Origin: a virus
Length of the DNA: 21,289 nucleotides
Reading direction: 5' to 3' (one strand)
IMG/VR virus record: IMGVR_UViG_3300047494_000252
Span: 1 to 21,289 of that record
Positions within the stretch are counted from its first letter, which is position 1. Each line of letters opens with the position of its first letter. A program made the translations under genes and the position numbers. Below, piece after piece: positions 7,503-14,172 of this stretch. A model generated the notes under the pieces. The model did not search any database. It was not told the DNA's origin and saw only the letters and a list, made by a program, of their open reading frames with translations.

Positions 7503-7529
7503 AAAACTGTTTTAAAAATTAAAAAAAAA

Positions 7530-7550
7530 CCGAAAACTGAAAACTTACAG
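7530..7550. repeat. Short heptad repeat in the tube-chaperone spacer
   Basis: Three 7-base units (CCGAAAA, CTGAAAA, CTTACAG) run directly up to the stop codon of the tube gene (7551-7553). They belong to the same period-7 style as the arrays at 13871, 17349 and 18705. The rest of this 48-base spacer is A/T-rich leader for the chaperone gene. Confidence 0.5.
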
Positions 7551-7973
7551 CTACGCCGTAATCAGCCTCAGAAACTTAAACGGGCACTCACACTTCATAA
7601 ACTTATCGCCCTGGTTCCATCCCTTAGGCATCTTGCTGATCTTCACCCCCACCAGCGTATCTATCTGCACCAGGCGGTCATCGCTTGGCAGGTAAGTTAC
7701 CACTGCGGTGAATGATACATCGGTGATGAAGCGCCCACCCGCAGCTAATGCCGCTGCCTGCATATCATCCAGCGCACCTTTCAGCAAGGTCATACTCCCG
7801 CTTTTTTTGATGTTCCCGCTTTGTATGCTCAGGGCCTCATCACCTGCGCCAAAAAGTTCCTCATCCTCGCTCTCTATCGAATACGTGAGCGCCTCTATCT
7901 TCGTCACATTTGCGCCACCCAGCATCACTACCATCTCACTCCATGCCGGTTCCTGCGAATTAAAAAACTGCAT
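7551..7973 (-). CDS. Tail tube protein
   Basis: A 140-residue protein with the size and layout of contractile-tail tube proteins (Mu gpM / P2 FII type). It opens with a strand (WSEMVVMLGGANVTKIEALTYSIESEDEELFGAGDEALSIQSG). This 'GxxVxxIxxLxYxxExExEExxGAGxEPxxIxxG' pattern is typical of tube proteins of Bacteroidota myophages. A central ITDVSFTAVVTYLPSDD strand and a C-terminal FMKCECPFKFLRL strand follow. It lies directly downstream of the sheath gene, the conserved sheath-tube order, and upstream of the chaperone. The start at 7973 follows an AT-rich leader. Confidence 0.88.
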   Translation of the reverse strand: MQFFNSQEPAWSEMVVMLGGANVTKIEALTYSIESEDEELFGAGDEALSIQSGNIKKSGSMTLLKGALDDMQAAALAAGGRFITDVSFTAVVTYLPSDDRLVQIDTLVGVKISKMPKGWNQGDKFMKCECPFKFLRLITA

Positions 7974-8021
7974 ATCTTCTTTTTTTATTTGTAAAAAATA
8001 GTATTACTCTCACCTGCGAAA

Positions 8022-8057
8022 CACCTCCCTCCCCTTGGTGGAGGGCCGGGGTGGGGC
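8022..8057. repeat. GC-rich Bacteroidota-type intergenic repeat, copy A
   Basis: A 36-base element (CACCTCCCTCCCCTTGGTGG followed by AGGGCCGGGGTGGGGC) between the sheath and tube genes. It can fold on itself (CTCC...GGAG, CCCC...GGGG). Related copies lie at 10166-10200 and 16696-16731. It abuts the sheath stop codon (8057-8059). I recall such elements as abundant in Bacteroidota chromosomes, which points to host-derived sequence. Confidence 0.75.
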
Positions 8058-9415
8058 TATTGCTCAAACCCCAAAGAAATATTGATATAAGTGCTATACC
8101 CCACCGGCCGTACTTTAAGCACAATGTTCAGCGTATTGGTACTGAGTATGTTTTGACCTGGATCTATATAACAGTCCACGCCACTGCACTCGCTCTGCGC
8201 CACCATCGTATTGCTGATCTGGTTGATTACCTGCTGCTGCAGGTACTTGGCAAATCCGGGATCAATAGTGCCATCCACAGCCGTTGGTATTTCATCATCC
8301 ACTTCCTGTATATAAGTAGCATAGGCAAGTATCTGCGCTTTGTCTATCACGCGGCCACGCGCCAGCATACAATAGTCGTCAGTAGTGGCCGTCAGCATAG
8401 GATCTCCGCTAAAGAAAAACCCGCTCACATTCGCATACTGGGTAAACGTGATAAATCCCTTACCCGCTATCGTTACATTATCATATCCCGTGCCCGCGTA
8501 TGCGCTGGTATGCAGGTATACGCTTGTATTTGTAAGCGCACCATCCTTCACGCGGCTTATCTTCCGCTGCACCGGTATTGATGCTATCTTGCCCAGCAGC
8601 AGCCCTATCGCCGCACTCGAATAAGTAGCATTGTAGCTGAGCGTATCACCTATCAGTATTGCCGAGCGGTTATTGGTTGTGCCGCTGTTCACCGTAGTCA
8701 GTGCCGACGCAGTGCCACTATAGCTGCTACCTCCAATTATCGCTCTGAATGGCCACTGCTGGGCAAAGTAAGACTGCGCCGTCACCGCTATATTGCTGGC
8801 CGCAGTATACACATCAGCATTCAGTCCGTTGCTTATCGTCACCGTGCCGCCCGCAGTGTGCACCGCTGCGTCATCAGCGAGAATGCCCAAGACTTTTATA
8901 GCTCCTTGTGCAAAATTCAGCAACGCCACCGCGCCATTTGCATTCGTATTCAGCGCCATCTGCGCAACTGTCATAGAAGGCGGCACCAGCATCAGGTATA
9001 GCGTAGCGCCATTGCCCACCTCGTTATAATACTCAGTTACATGCCGGTATGCAAATGGATTCCCCGTCTGACTGATCCCAGCCGCAGTCAGGCTCGGGAG
9101 CCCGGTCACAAGTATTGGCGTCCCCGCCACATACCCTCCGGATTCCGATGTACCGGTAAGCACCAGGCCCATCACCCCGTCGTTCGTCTGCAAGGTCCCG
9201 CCAAGCTGTCCGTTAGTCAGTGTCACACTCACACCCCCGTTTTGCTGCACATTCCACGATCCACTCTTTCTCTTTACCGATGTGCTCGCAACTATCGCCA
9301 CCAGCAATGCAACAGCAGCCGAAAACTGCAACCAAATATTTTCCGCCCCCAGTGTCGGGGCCATCAGCAGCACGCCGATACTTAGCAAAATGAACTTCCA
9401 GATTCTGTATCTCAT
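8057..9415 (-). CDS. Contractile tail sheath protein (DUF2586-like) with N-terminal membrane hairpin
   Basis: A 452-residue sheath protein. The family-like part starts at about residue 63 with GVSVTLTNGQLGGTLQTNDG followed by VMGLVLTGTSESGGYV. This matches the usual N-terminus of DUF2586 sheaths, which normally begins within a few residues of this strand. It continues with NPFAYRHVTEYYNEVGNGATLYLMLV (about 113-138), a VLGILADD strand and the C-terminal domain ending VLKVRPVGYSTYINISLGFEQ, typical of sheath C-termini. Residues 1-57 are extra: two hydrophobic segments (about 5-24 and 27-45) flanked by basic residues (MRYRIWK; SVKRKS). No internal ATG lies between residues 18 and 81, so the extension cannot easily be a start-site error. 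The next gene downstream encodes the tube. Confidence 0.88.
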   Translation of the reverse strand: MRYRIWKFILLSIGVLLMAPTLGAENIWLQFSAAVALLVAIVASTSVKRKSGSWNVQQNGGVSVTLTNGQLGGTLQTNDGVMGLVLTGTSESGGYVAGTPILVTGLPSLTAAGISQTGNPFAYRHVTEYYNEVGNGATLYLMLVPPSMTVAQMALNTNANGAVALLNFAQGAIKVLGILADDAAVHTAGGTVTISNGLNADVYTAASNIAVTAQSYFAQQWPFRAIIGGSSYSGTASALTTVNSGTTNNRSAILIGDTLSYNATYSSAAIGLLLGKIASIPVQRKISRVKDGALTNTSVYLHTSAYAGTGYDNVTIAGKGFITFTQYANVSGFFFSGDPMLTATTDDYCMLARGRVIDKAQILAYATYIQEVDDEIPTAVDGTIDPGFAKYLQQQVINQISNTMVAQSECSGVDCYIDPGQNILSTNTLNIVLKVRPVGYSTYINISLGFEQ

Positions 9416-9513
9416 AAATTTTATTTTTTGTTTTTAAGCTGCATTAATTCTATCAGGCATCGTTGCGTCGCACGTTTCGTCACCCTTGCCCGCTTCTGCC
9501 TTTTCCGTATTGA

Positions 9514-10080
9514 TTACGACTGAGCCTTACGATTATTTTTCTTATCCTTTTCCACCGCTGTTGTTGCAGCATCTACGGCTGCTTTATCCGCCTCAAGTAC
9601 TGCTGCAGCAATACCATCTGTCGCAGCATCTGCCTTCAGTTTGTGCTCCGCATTTGTTAGCACCGTTTTATCGGCTAGCTGTTGCGCATCTGCATTTGCC
9701 GCTTCCAGCGCTGCTTCTGCTGCAGTCACTTTTGCCCGCGCATCATTCACCGCTTTAATAAAAGATGCTTTCCTTGATACATCAGTCTTCACTGGCAGCG
9801 CAGCTAGCGCTGCCTCCGCATCCGTCAGTGCACTTCGCGCAGCATCAAGATTGGCCGCACATTCCGCAGCATACTCAGGCACATAGGTCGCCCACCAGGC
9901 AGCTGCATCAGCACGCGTCACTGCAGTGATCACATCACTCTTACCAATGCTCTTCAGAGCGGCAGCATGTTGCTGCGCAGTTGCTTCATTGAAGAAGGCC
10001 AGCCCGTCACTGCAAAACCAGAACTCATTTACATTAGGATGGCTGGTAAAGTATCCCGCCATAGTTTTATTAAAAGTCAT
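9514..10080 (-). CDS. Ala-rich coiled-coil protein of unknown function
   Basis: A 188-residue protein. Residues about 8-40 (GYFTSHPNVNEFWFCSDGLA, then FFNEATAQQHAAALKS) form a small motif I have seen in hypothetical proteins of Bacteroidota prophages. The rest (residues ~75-180) is a long Ala/Asp/Lys-rich helix with heptad-like spacing, predicted coiled coil, ending in a basic tail (KDKKNNRK). There is no signal peptide. It sits between the endolysin and the sheath gene, so it might be a lysis-related or head-tail accessory protein. I do not assign a function. Confidence 0.75.
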   Translation of the reverse strand: MTFNKTMAGYFTSHPNVNEFWFCSDGLAFFNEATAQQHAAALKSIGKSDVITAVTRADAAAWWATYVPEYAAECAANLDAARSALTDAEAALAALPVKTDVSRKASFIKAVNDARAKVTAAEAALEAANADAQQLADKTVLTNAEHKLKADAATDGIAAAVLEADKAAVDAATTAVEKDKKNNRKAQS

Positions 10081-10161
10081 AAATTGTTATTTTTAAAAGT
10101 TTATAATTCTGTATCAACCCCGCAAGAAAACAAGGCCCAAACCCACGCGACAGCGTAGACA

Positions 10162-10692
10162 TCAATTTCCCTCTTCCTGGTAGAGGGCCGGGGTAAGGCT
10201 CCCATGCGCGTCCTCATACCACTGCTCCACTTCCGCCATCGTATGCTCAGGTTGGTTACAGCCGCTGCCCGGCAGCGAGGCCCAGATCTTCCTGCATTTA
10301 TTAATGGCTTCCACAAAATGACCTGCACCTATCTCGCTCGCAGCACCGCGCTCATTGATCAGTTCACACGCCGCCAGGTCCTGGCTATGAGGCGAAAAGT
10401 CTGGCAGTCCCAGCTTCGCCTTCACTGCCACCCATGTAGTATGGGTGATCTGGTACGCACCGGCAGCGCTCGTCCTGATCACCTGCCCTGCCTTGTTCTT
10501 ATAGCTGAAAAATATCCCGGGATGATCACTAAACCCGTCAAAAAGTTTCCCGCCAAACAGCTTGCTGTATCCATCCGGAGTAGCAGTCCCTTCACTATGC
10601 CTGATCATCTCCAGAAAGGCAATAACATTTGTATTCGCTAGCAGCTGCTCCAATGTATTATTCATGTGTTTTGTTTTATTATTTTCACTCAT
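10162..10692 (-). CDS. Endolysin, lambda R-like (GH104) lytic transglycosylase
   Basis: A peptidoglycan-cleaving lysis enzyme of 176 residues, closely patterned on lambda gpR. FLEMIRHSEGT (residues 26-36) carries the catalytic Glu34, aligned with lambda Glu19. FSDHPG, then AAGAYQITHTTW, LGLPDFSPHSQD, INERGA and IWASLPGSGCNQPEH follow in the same order as in lambda R. The start at 10692 lies 7 bases after the stop of the previous gene; ATG at 10665 (MNNTLEQL) is an alternative. There is no signal peptide, so a holin is needed for export, and one lies nearby at 11317-11601. The last 12 or so residues (SLTPALYQEEGN) are encoded by a GC-rich intergenic-type repeat, so the natural C-terminus has been replaced. 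Confidence 0.93.
   Translation of the reverse strand: MSENNKTKHMNNTLEQLLANTNVIAFLEMIRHSEGTATPDGYSKLFGGKLFDGFSDHPGIFFSYKNKAGQVIRTSAAGAYQITHTTWVAVKAKLGLPDFSPHSQDLAACELINERGAASEIGAGHFVEAINKCRKIWASLPGSGCNQPEHTMAEVEQWYEDAHGSLTPALYQEEGN
10166..10200. repeat. GC-rich Bacteroidota-type repeat, copy B, inside endolysin 3' end
   Basis: A variant of the element at 8022 and 16696 (core AGGGCCGGGGTAAGG). It supplies the last codons of the endolysin, whose TGA (10162-10164) lies just beyond it. The following 80 bases (10081-10161) up to the coiled-coil gene hold only the leader of that gene and nothing else I can recognise. Confidence 0.7.
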
Positions 10693-10699
10693 TTGTCTA

Positions 10700-11176
10700 C
10701 TATTTACCGCTCACCGCCTGCAGCTGGCCCAGCTTGGTATTGATCAGGGCATTGGCCTCCGTTTCCGTGATACCCAGTATCGCCACCAGTATTGTCTTTG
10801 CCACGTCCAGCCAGTGCTTCCCCTGCCAGCTTGCCGGCAGCTTGCTGATGTTGTCCAGTATATATGCGATCAGCACATCTGCCTTTTGCGTTGCATCACT
10901 TATGCCTGCCAGTGCCGCCTCAGCACCCTCAGCTACTTCCAGTGCCGGTAGCGAATCATTGATCACCGCCAGCAGATCATTCAGCACCACCGTGCCCACA
11001 CCATTCGGGAACAAGGCCGCCACTGTCGCTGACACCGGTGAGCTCAGCAGGGCCTTTGCACGGTCCAGCCCGTTGATGAGATCGGCTGTAATGCCTTCCC
11101 ACCCGCCAGGCAGCTGCTTGCCAAACACCAGCACCAGCTCCGCGCCTATCTCTTTAAAAATCGTTTTTACACTCAT
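10700..11176 (-). CDS. Hypothetical helical protein in the lysis region
   Basis: A 158-residue protein of mostly amphipathic and hydrophobic helices. The opening MSVKTIFKEIGAELVLVFG and GGWEGITADLINGLDRAKALL resemble proteins that occur next to endolysins in Bacteroidota phages. A hydrophobic stretch, DVAKTILVAILGI, is at about residues 125-137, and the end is TKLGQLQAVSGK. Only one borderline membrane segment is seen, so it is not a clear holin. It lies between the holin-like gene and the endolysin, which suggests a role in lysis or head assembly. I do not recognise the family. The 140-base spacer upstream (11177-11316) holds a CCGGG-AAG-CCCGG hairpin at 11224-11236 without a T-run. Confidence 0.75.
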   Translation of the reverse strand: MSVKTIFKEIGAELVLVFGKQLPGGWEGITADLINGLDRAKALLSSPVSATVAALFPNGVGTVVLNDLLAVINDSLPALEVAEGAEAALAGISDATQKADVLIAYILDNISKLPASWQGKHWLDVAKTILVAILGITETEANALINTKLGQLQAVSGK

Positions 11177-11316
11177 ATAGTTTCTTTTAAAAAAATTGAG
11201 AAATGTCAGTAGAAATTCACTGTCCGGGAAGCCCGGGCTAAGAAGGAGACACAGGAAAATAGTGACAAAACCAATCTCTTCCCTTACACCACAGGCCCTC
11301 CCGTCAGTGATTCCGC

Positions 11317-11601
11317 TTATTTTTGTTCAGGGCTTTTATCAGCCTTTGTCTCTTTATCCTTTCCTTCGTCTTTCGGCCCTTTATACCGCCCCCAGATCTT
11401 CAGCACATAGTCCCAGATACCCAGCAGCGTCAGCACCAGCGACATCCAGAACAGCACTTCACTCTGGCTGTTATCGGTAAGTATATCCAGCATCCAGCTC
11501 ATCAGCAGCAATCCCGATCCTTTCAGGGATGGCCACACCACAGGCCATTTCATCACATCTGCGTTCATAAAATATTCGTTTAGTAAGCTTGCTCGTTTCA
11601 T
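11317..11601 (-). CDS. Holin-like small membrane protein
   Basis: A 94-residue protein with two predicted membrane helices (about WPVVWPSLKGSGLLLMSWML and VLFWMSLVLTLLGIWDYVL) and a highly charged C-terminal tail (YKGPKDEGKDKETKADK). This is the usual layout of a class II holin. It lies one base after the capsid stop codon (TAA G ATG) and two genes before the endolysin. The frame is open upstream to 11622, but the ATG at 11601 fits the gene spacing. The holin call is based on topology and context only. Confidence 0.78.
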   Translation of the reverse strand: MKRASLLNEYFMNADVMKWPVVWPSLKGSGLLLMSWMLDILTDNSQSEVLFWMSLVLTLLGIWDYVLKIWGRYKGPKDEGKDKETKADKSPEQK

Positions 11602-11602
11602 C

Positions 11603-12724
11603 TTAGTCTGCCGTTTGCACAATAGCTACGATGCCATTGTTGTCGGCCCGGCGCCTCATACCACCCATGCGCAGCAGCATGCTGTAGATATCGCCATAGT
11701 ACAGCGGATCATTCAGGCGCTGGTACATCTTCCTTTCACCCAGTGCCCTGGTCACCGCATTCTGATGATAGCACAGGCACGCAACATTATCCGTAGGGCC
11801 CACCGCAGTAAGGAAGTCATTCGCCGTCACAAGCCCACCTGTCAGTGCATTCTGCACAGTGCCTGTTGTGCTGCGCTCTATGATATGAAAGCCATACAGC
11901 TGTCCTATAGATCCTGTTTGCTCATCGTATGCGCGGGAAAAATCACGGTATTGGGTGATGCTCAGGCTGCTCACCAGCTGCTGCAGCAGATCACTCTGTA
12001 TGATGGCAAATCTTCCGGTTGCAGGCACATTCTGTTTGTTCAGTGCCAGTCGTGCATTTTGCAGGTCTTCTGCTACCATCGCCAGCCGGTTGCCGCTCTG
12101 CCCGCCTATATTAGCTGCTGTTGCAGCCCCGCTCGTCTGTATCAGGCTTGTGCTCGGTAGCCCGTTTAGCCATTTGTAGATGATGTCATCGGCCACGCTC
12201 TGTATCAGTATACCGTAATGGTCTTCTATAATGCTGGCGATCTTGTCATAGCTGATCTGCAGCAGGTCCACATCTGGTATATTCGTTGGCTGGGTGGTGT
12301 AGGTATCCAGGTTATAGGTAATGTCGGTATCCGTCCTTTGCACTGCAACTTGTGGATACGAGCTGTTATTCTTCATGACCACAGATTGTGTTCCCGGCTG
12401 TGGTATATGCACTATTTTGCCGCCCACCACATACTGGTCATCGCTCCATGCATACTCCAGGAACATATTATTTTTCCACAGTCGTTCTATGATATAATTC
12501 ACCCACTGTTCCACGGCCACATTTGCCTTGTACATTTTATGCTCATCATGCTCACGGCTGTCCTTTCTCATCTTGGAGATCATTGCCATTACCACCGTCG
12601 CCGCCAGAAAAAATAATTCCGCCACAACTGCCGATACACCCATTGCCGCAGCTTCGCTGCCCATCATTCCCGCGATCACACACCACATCAGGAAACTCAT
12701 TAAAATTGAAATCGATTTTTTCAT
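11603..12724 (-). CDS. Major capsid protein with N-terminal membrane hairpin
   Basis: A 373-residue putative major capsid protein of the HK97/Mu gpT type. The C-terminal half shows the familiar order: a long helix (VAEDLQNARLALNKQNVPATGRFAIIQSDLLQQL, residues 217-250), a strand GSIGQLYGFHIIERS (271-285), AVGPTDNVACLCYHQNAV (307-324), ALGERKMYQRLNDPLYYGD and a last strand GIVAIVQTAD. It follows the protease/scaffold gene, as expected. Residues 1-52 are unusual: two hydrophobic segments (about 4-21 and 28-50) with basic flanks (MKK; SKMRKDSREH). An internal ATG at 12535 (residue 64, MYKANVAVEQW) follows ATAAA and could be the true or a second start. The start at 12724 also has a good A-rich leader, so both forms are possible. 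Confidence 0.87.
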   Translation of the reverse strand: MKKSISILMSFLMWCVIAGMMGSEAAAMGVSAVVAELFFLAATVVMAMISKMRKDSREHDEHKMYKANVAVEQWVNYIIERLWKNNMFLEYAWSDDQYVVGGKIVHIPQPGTQSVVMKNNSSYPQVAVQRTDTDITYNLDTYTTQPTNIPDVDLLQISYDKIASIIEDHYGILIQSVADDIIYKWLNGLPSTSLIQTSGAATAANIGGQSGNRLAMVAEDLQNARLALNKQNVPATGRFAIIQSDLLQQLVSSLSITQYRDFSRAYDEQTGSIGQLYGFHIIERSTTGTVQNALTGGLVTANDFLTAVGPTDNVACLCYHQNAVTRALGERKMYQRLNDPLYYGDIYSMLLRMGGMRRRADNNGIVAIVQTAD

Positions 12725-12798
12725 TCTATTTTGGATTTTGGTTTTACGTTTTTATTACATACTGTTTAATTACTATTCCGTCCATGCAAACGGCACTA

Positions 12799-13284
12799 TT
12801 ATTTAGGCTCTACACCAAATTTTTCTTTATACAGTTGCTTATACCTCGCCGGAAATTTCTCCCGCACCGTTGCCAGCCTGCCATCTTTATGCAGCTCGTC
12901 AAATGTTTTGTCCGCAAGCGCCAGCGGAAACTCGCCATCCACCAGCCGGTCCGTAAGCGACTCATAACGGGGCATATCACTGATCAGCTCAGCCAGCTCC
13001 TGTGGCCTGCCGGCAAACTGTTGTTCCAGCCGGTCCCTGGTCGCTTTGTTATAGCGGCCATCGCTAAGTCCGGCGTCCAGCATCGTTTTTATCCTTTCTC
13101 CGGCAGCATGGTTGCGCTCTGCTTTCAGATTTTGTTCCGCCGCATCCTTTGCAGCGCTCAGCCGGCCGTTCTCGCCATGCAGATTATTGATTCCCTGCAC
13201 CACGGCTTCCGCCGTTGCCTTTTCATCGCTGAGATTCAGCAGTCCCATCAGTTGGGGCGTCAGTTCTAAAGTGATTTTTTTCAT
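12799..13284 (-). CDS. Probable internally started scaffold protein
   Basis: Within the protease gene, the ATG at 13284 is preceded by AATAAATATAAA, an AT-rich stretch unlike the surrounding coding sequence but just like the leaders before real start codons in this window. Starting here gives a 161-residue scaffold (MKKITLELTPQLMGLL...) without the protease. Separate in-frame scaffold products are known from Mu (gpI/gpZ) and lambda (C/Nu3). Not proven from sequence. Confidence 0.55.
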   Translation of the reverse strand: MKKITLELTPQLMGLLNLSDEKATAEAVVQGINNLHGENGRLSAAKDAAEQNLKAERNHAAGERIKTMLDAGLSDGRYNKATRDRLEQQFAGRPQELAELISDMPRYESLTDRLVDGEFPLALADKTFDELHKDGRLATVREKFPARYKQLYKEKFGVEPK

Positions 13285-13773
13285 TTTATATTTATTAAAG
13301 ATTAGATCCTTAAGGTTAAGCTCATTGTCGTCGCCATCACACAGCTGCAGCTCCACTTTCATTGCGTTTCTGTTACCGGGATTGTCCACCAGGCTGCATT
13401 CTTTATTATACCACCTGGTCACTACAATCACAGGATTTTCAGGGTCTGTCTCATTATCCTCCAGGTGATAGTCAAGGATGCATAGCTTGCCAAAGCTCGC
13501 CGCGTTCAGGAATCCTTCATTGATCTCGGCGATCGTCCTTTGCGCACGGCCATGCTCCATATTTATTACTGGCTTACCGGTCACCTGGTCGCCGCTCACG
13601 GCCACGTCTTCCCACCGCAGCAGCACCCCATCCTCATACCGGTGCATATAATAGCCTATAGGATTTTTGAGGAACTCATCTATATCATAGCCGCTGGTCA
13701 TCAGCCGCATGCCGTACTTGTTTATACTGCTGTCACTCAGTACAAAGTCTTTCTCTATTTTCTCAAATGCCAT
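12799..13773 (-). CDS. Prohead protease fused to scaffold (S78-like)
   Basis: A 324-residue head maturation protein. The N-terminal ~135 residues follow the HK97-type prohead protease plan. NPIGYYMHRYEDGVLLRWEDV holds the likely catalytic His44, GFLNAASFG the likely Ser93, and KECSLVDNPGNRNAM matches the closing 'EISLVDxPxNxxA' motif. After a linker, residues 163-324 (from MKKITLELTPQLMGLLNLSDE) form a helical, charged scaffold domain with coiled-coil potential. The frame is open upstream to 13824, but the ATG at 13773 has the better AATATACGAAT leader and the expected protease N-terminus. It is the first gene of the leftward operon, directly upstream of the capsid gene. Confidence 0.87.
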   Translation of the reverse strand: MAFEKIEKDFVLSDSSINKYGMRLMTSGYDIDEFLKNPIGYYMHRYEDGVLLRWEDVAVSGDQVTGKPVINMEHGRAQRTIAEINEGFLNAASFGKLCILDYHLEDNETDPENPVIVVTRWYNKECSLVDNPGNRNAMKVELQLCDGDDNELNLKDLIFNKYKMKKITLELTPQLMGLLNLSDEKATAEAVVQGINNLHGENGRLSAAKDAAEQNLKAERNHAAGERIKTMLDAGLSDGRYNKATRDRLEQQFAGRPQELAELISDMPRYESLTDRLVDGEFPLALADKTFDELHKDGRLATVREKFPARYKQLYKEKFGVEPK

Positions 13774-13870
13774 ATTCGTATATTTTAATTGTTTGCAACT
13801 TGCTGTATGGTAGCCATCTAACACTTTACCCCACTACTTACTGTTCGCATAGCATGTCACCCTTCAGGGC

Positions 13871-13933
13871 CAGGCTATCTCGCGACTATCTACTGCTATC
13901 TCGCGACTTTCTACTATCTACTATCTACCACCC
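13871..13933. repeat. Heptad (7-bp) repeat array in the divergent control region
   Basis: Units of 7 bases, among them ACTATCT three times and TCTCGCG twice, in register from about 13871 to 13933. The 20-base block CTATCTCGCGACTATCTACT at 13875 recurs with one change at 13896, an offset of 21 (3 x 7). The unit ACTATCT also occurs in the array at 18705-18823. The rest of the intergenic stretch 13774-13870 shows no clear promoter or terminator. Confidence 0.75.
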
Positions 13934-13993
13934 CTCTGCTACGATGTAAAATTGGCCCCGGAAATTCCCGCTGCAAAATCATCGCTACACCGT

Positions 13994-14098
13994 GGTCAGT
14001 ATACAGACCGCCGTGGTCAGTAAACCGGTAATGGTGGTCAGTAAACTGACCGTCATGGTCAGTAAATTGGTAGCGCCGGTCAGTAGACTGACCACCAC
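13994..14098. repeat. Five 21-bp tandem repeats in front of the small terminase gene
   Basis: GGTCAGT starts at 13994, 14015, 14036, 14057 and 14078, exactly 21 bases apart. The rest of each unit is less conserved. Units 1, 3 and 5 continue to an inverted half-site (ACTGACC or CAGACC), so GGTCAGT and ACTGACC form a palindrome; units 2 and 4 lack it. The spacing of 21 bp is two helical turns, so bound proteins would sit on one face of the DNA. It may be an operator or a packaging-initiation (pac) site read by the small terminase. Confidence 0.85.
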
Positions 14099-14110
14099 AA
14101 TAAGCTCTTT

Positions 14111-14140
14111 TTATACTACTGTTTTTATAGCCCAATTTTG
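14111..14140 (+). promoter_or_regulatory. Weak candidate promoter for the rightward packaging operon
   Basis: CAATTTTG at 14133-14140 differs by one base from the Bacteroidota -7 box TAnnTTTG. TTA at 14111-14113, 19 bases upstream, differs by one base from the -33 TTG. Transcription would start near 14147, just after the 21-bp array and 26 bases before the terS start. Both boxes are imperfect. Confidence 0.25.
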
Positions 14141-14172
14141 TTTCATACTGCACAGCCGCAGTACCAATTATT

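Noticed and set aside
11224-11236. CCGGG-AAG-CCCGG hairpin as a terminator.
   Set aside because: No T-run follows on either strand.
12523-13269. A 248-residue frame on the + strand.
   Set aside because: Antisense to the capsid 5' end and the protease/scaffold; no domain and atypical composition.
13973-13980. TGATTTTG on the - strand as a promoter for the capsid-tail operon.
   Set aside because: Mismatch in the -7 box and a 200-base leader; not convincing.
13994-14098. CRISPR-like array.
   Set aside because: Unit length 21 bp with no unique spacers, conserved part only about 7-10 bases, no cas genes.
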